IMG/VR virus record: IMGVR_UViG_3300030104_002167
Coordinates: 1-36,757 of that record
DNA length: 36,757 bases
Strand: one strand, 5' to 3'
Source: a virus
Part shown: positions 35,106-36,757 of the stretch, one piece after another
Layout: each line of letters opens with the position of its first letter
Numbering within the stretch: position 1 is the stretch's first letter
Notes under the pieces: model-generated
The model's database searches: none
Told to the model about the DNA's origin: nothing
The model's input: the letters and a program-made list of their open reading frames with translations, nothing else
Program-made: the position numbers and the translations under genes

Positions 35106-35706
35106 ATAATTTTATTACTCCTGCATCCATGTTGCCACTAGAAAATTTAAACTGAAATCTTGTGAGTGCTGTTTGTGTGTTAAAATATCCAGCAGTATAA
35201 TGATTATGTTGTAAACGATCTGAACCATCAGGTTGCATAGAATTTGTATTAGCTATAAAATGTTTAACAAAAACAGAAGAACTTGGTTCAAAGATTTTAA
35301 GAGTTCCACATACACTATTATCACTATCATTAGATACATTACTTTGAAGATTTTGAAAAGCTGTTCCTTGTGCTTGGTCAAATGAAGAAAAATAACCTAA
35401 ACTTTGATCGCTACCACTTTCATAATTATATGCAGTAAACATAGTTGAAGTTATTGTTTGATTATAATTTGTATTAGTTCCTGTATCTGCTTGAAATTGA
35501 AATTCTGCTGCATCTGTAGCTGGATGAACATCATAAAACTTAAAAATATATTCCTTATAGGTACTATCAATATTATTTGTAAAAGAGATTGTAGCTGAAC
35601 TTGATGCAGTTTGTGTAGATATTAAATTCATAGAACCACCAGAAACTCCTGATGGTAAACTTGTAATTGCAGACAAGGAATTATTATTGGCTACATTGAT
35701 TGCCAT
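35092..35706 (-). CDS. Beta-rich tail protein, paralogue 3 of 3
   Basis: 204 residues, starting MAINVANNNSLSAITSLPSG. Shared blocks QTASSSATISF, STYKEYIFKFYDVHPATDAA, TITSTMFTAYNYES and EPSSSVFVKHFI. Ends FKFSSGNMDAGVIKLYGIS. It is the first of the three in transcription order. Likely tail surface protein, role inferred. Confidence 0.82.
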   Translation of the reverse strand: MAINVANNNSLSAITSLPSGVSGGSMNLISTQTASSSATISFTNNIDSTYKEYIFKFYDVHPATDAAEFQFQADTGTNTNYNQTITSTMFTAYNYESGSDQSLGYFSSFDQAQGTAFQNLQSNVSNDSDNSVCGTLKIFEPSSSVFVKHFIANTNSMQPDGSDRLQHNHYTAGYFNTQTALTRFQFKFSSGNMDAGVIKLYGIS

Positions 35707-35709
35707 TTA

Positions 35710-36009
35710 TTACTCCTTTGGATATTTGTCTTTAACTGCTGTTCGTTTAGCTTGAAGCTCTGTTAATGTATCTCCACCATCTAGTAGTGCATGAATACAA
35801 TCGCTATGAGATGGATATTCTGCTTGTCTATTTCTTTTCCATTCTTCAGCATCATACGCAGTTTGTAGTTCTGTTTGTTTAGCTTGAATATCTGCTTTTG
35901 GTATTTCAGCAGTTCCATTTAACCATTGAATACTATCAACACTATTTCCACCAATGCTTACTTCAGCATTAGGATTAATTGCTTTTATTGCATCTATAAC
36001 TTTTATCAT
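35710..36009 (-). CDS. XkdW-like tail protein (99 aa)
   Basis: Starts MIKVIDAIKAINPNAEVSIG. VDSIQWLNGTAEIPKADIQA resembles the XkdW-type tail protein start, and the C-terminal half is helical (TAYDAEEWKRNRQAEYPSHS) ending VKDKYPKE, like the small protein at 33595. Probably a tail-fibre assembly helper, similar to other phage tail-proximal helpers. Its ATG overlaps the tail-fibre stop. Confidence 0.75.
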   Translation of the reverse strand: MIKVIDAIKAINPNAEVSIGGNSVDSIQWLNGTAEIPKADIQAKQTELQTAYDAEEWKRNRQAEYPSHSDCIHALLDGGDTLTELQAKRTAVKDKYPKE

Positions 36010-36757
36010 TAAGCACCTACCTCTAGTAATTGTATTCTTGAAAATCCTAAATTATTAGTAACAAGACTATCTGCACCACTATATTTTGCAATTTGAAATT
36101 TAAAAGTAACTGCACTTGTGGTACTTGGTGAGTGCAATAAACTTACAGGATGATGCCAACCAAATACTATTCCATTTCCACCATAATCATAAGCTCCAGC
36201 ATAAATAATTTCATCTACAGAAGAATAAGAACCTGAACCTGTTTTTGCCATCATTTGTATTTTTCCTCTACCTTCAGCCGCTCCACTTGTGCCAGCAGTT
36301 TGCAAAGAAACAGAAGCCAAAACAAGAATTTTAGAAGTTGATGCAGATGGAGTAATTGCTGTTTCCCAAGTAGTTCCAGATGCACTTAATACATCTCCAT
36401 AAGATGTTGCTGAAATAGTTGTATCATATTCATTATCTGAATTTACAACTTGTAAAATTTTTCCACCACCTTTAATTAAACTGTAATCAATTCTTTTTAA
36501 AACACCTGCATCACTTACTAAAAATTCATCAGTATCTGCTGGCTCACTTGCTAAAGCAGTTGTTCCAGAAATAAGATCATCTTTAATTTGTGCAGCTCCT
36601 ACTGTGTCATCACTTGGTACACCAAGATCAAGAACTGATCCTAGTATGTGAATAAAATTTATAACATCACCTGTTGCAAGATTTGAAGCAAAGGTAATTG
36701 TAGAACCAGATACAGTATAAGAAGTTCCAGGTGCTTGTATAATACCATTTAAAGATA
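36009..36757 (-). CDS. Tail fibre protein, C-terminal part (cut by window edge)
   Basis: Open from the right edge to a stop at 36009, about 248 residues, with no start inside the frame; a TTG at 36320 is inside the same reading frame and is not a true start. It has the marine-phage fibre block NGIIQAPGTSYTVSGSTITF (36757-36690 region), then ADTDEFLVSDAGVLKRIDYS and the end SRIQLLEVGA. Low-complexity Ser/Thr stretches suggest beta-rich fibre tip. Probably the C-terminal part of the protein that starts at 825. Confidence 0.85.
   Translation of the reverse strand, partial: SLNGIIQAPGTSYTVSGSTITFASNLATGDVINFIHILGSVLDLGVPSDDTVGAAQIKDDLISGTTALASEPADTDEFLVSDAGVLKRIDYSLIKGGGKILQVVNSDNEYDTTISATSYGDVLSASGTTWETAITPSASTSKILVLASVSLQTAGTSGAAEGRGKIQMMAKTGSGSYSSVDEIIYAGAYDYGGNGIVFGWHHPVSLLHSPSTTSAVTFKFQIAKYSGADSLVTNNLGFSRIQLLEVGA

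Noticed and set aside
36009-36320. A 103-residue protein starting at TTG 36320
   Set aside because: The same frame stays open to the window edge with fibre-like sequence, so 36320 is internal.
1-36757. Integrase, attachment site, CRISPR array, insertion sequence
   Set aside because: No recombinase motif, regularly spaced repeat array or transposase was seen on either strand, so a temperate lifestyle is not supported.
1-36757. Exact closed circle
   Set aside because: Joining the two ends directly breaks the tail-fibre frame and gives a stop at once, so the window is not an exact circle.

Overview
The window looks like almost the whole genome of a lytic, short-tailed (podovirus-type) tailed phage. 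It is very AT-rich, packed with tiny overlapping genes and strongly coding on both strands. The structural proteins (SU10-type capsid, portal, adaptor, P22 gp10-like nozzle), the marine-type tail fibre, a 2OG-Fe(II) oxygenase and many small lysine-rich proteins suggest an uncultured marine phage of an AT-rich alphaproteobacterium, perhaps a pelagiphage of the HTVC010P kind. That placement is inference, not a search result. I see no integrase, tRNA, CRISPR array or insertion sequence.

Layout. (1) 1-12188, minus strand, read right to left: micro-genes, small and large terminase subunits, portal, scaffold, major capsid protein, beta-rich (decoration-like) proteins, adaptor, nozzle, and the N-terminal part of a tail fibre that runs off the left edge. 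(2) 12189-12590: a 400-base divergent control region with several inverted repeats. (3) 12591-17030, plus strand: about twenty small early genes in a translationally coupled series, mostly unknown, including one Cro/CI-type regulator. (4) 17031-17350: a gene-free stretch that folds into a multi-branched RNA on the plus strand and ends in a terminator. This is the most interesting feature. (5) 17349-19087, minus strand: a five-gene island with a DnaA-domain-IV-like protein, a DUF6456-like protein, an HNH nuclease and two unknowns. (6) 19067-22519, plus strand: PD-(D/E)XK nuclease, SSB-like protein, zinc-ribbon protein, DUF3310 protein, 2OG oxygenase and small unknowns. (7) 22500-26087, minus strand: lysis and membrane module with a possible spanin pair, 3-TM holin, P5/lysozyme-like protein, metallophosphoesterase and an XhlA-like protein. 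(8) 26090-36757, minus strand: large internal (DNA-ejection) proteins, a GNAT-like virion protein, three tandem paralogous beta-rich tail proteins, an XkdW-like protein, and the C-terminal part of a tail fibre that runs off the right edge.

The two tail-fibre pieces fit one gene cut by the window ends, so the genome is probably circular or circularly permuted and the window lacks only an internal piece of that gene. I recognise no DNA polymerase, helicase, primase or RNA polymerase. The phage probably relies on host replication and transcription, steered by its DnaA-like protein, SSB, nucleases and the hairpin-rich control region.

Many genes shorter than 60 codons were found by reading the sequence directly. 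They are supported by start/stop overlaps, ribosome sites and resemblance to small proteins common in marine phages.
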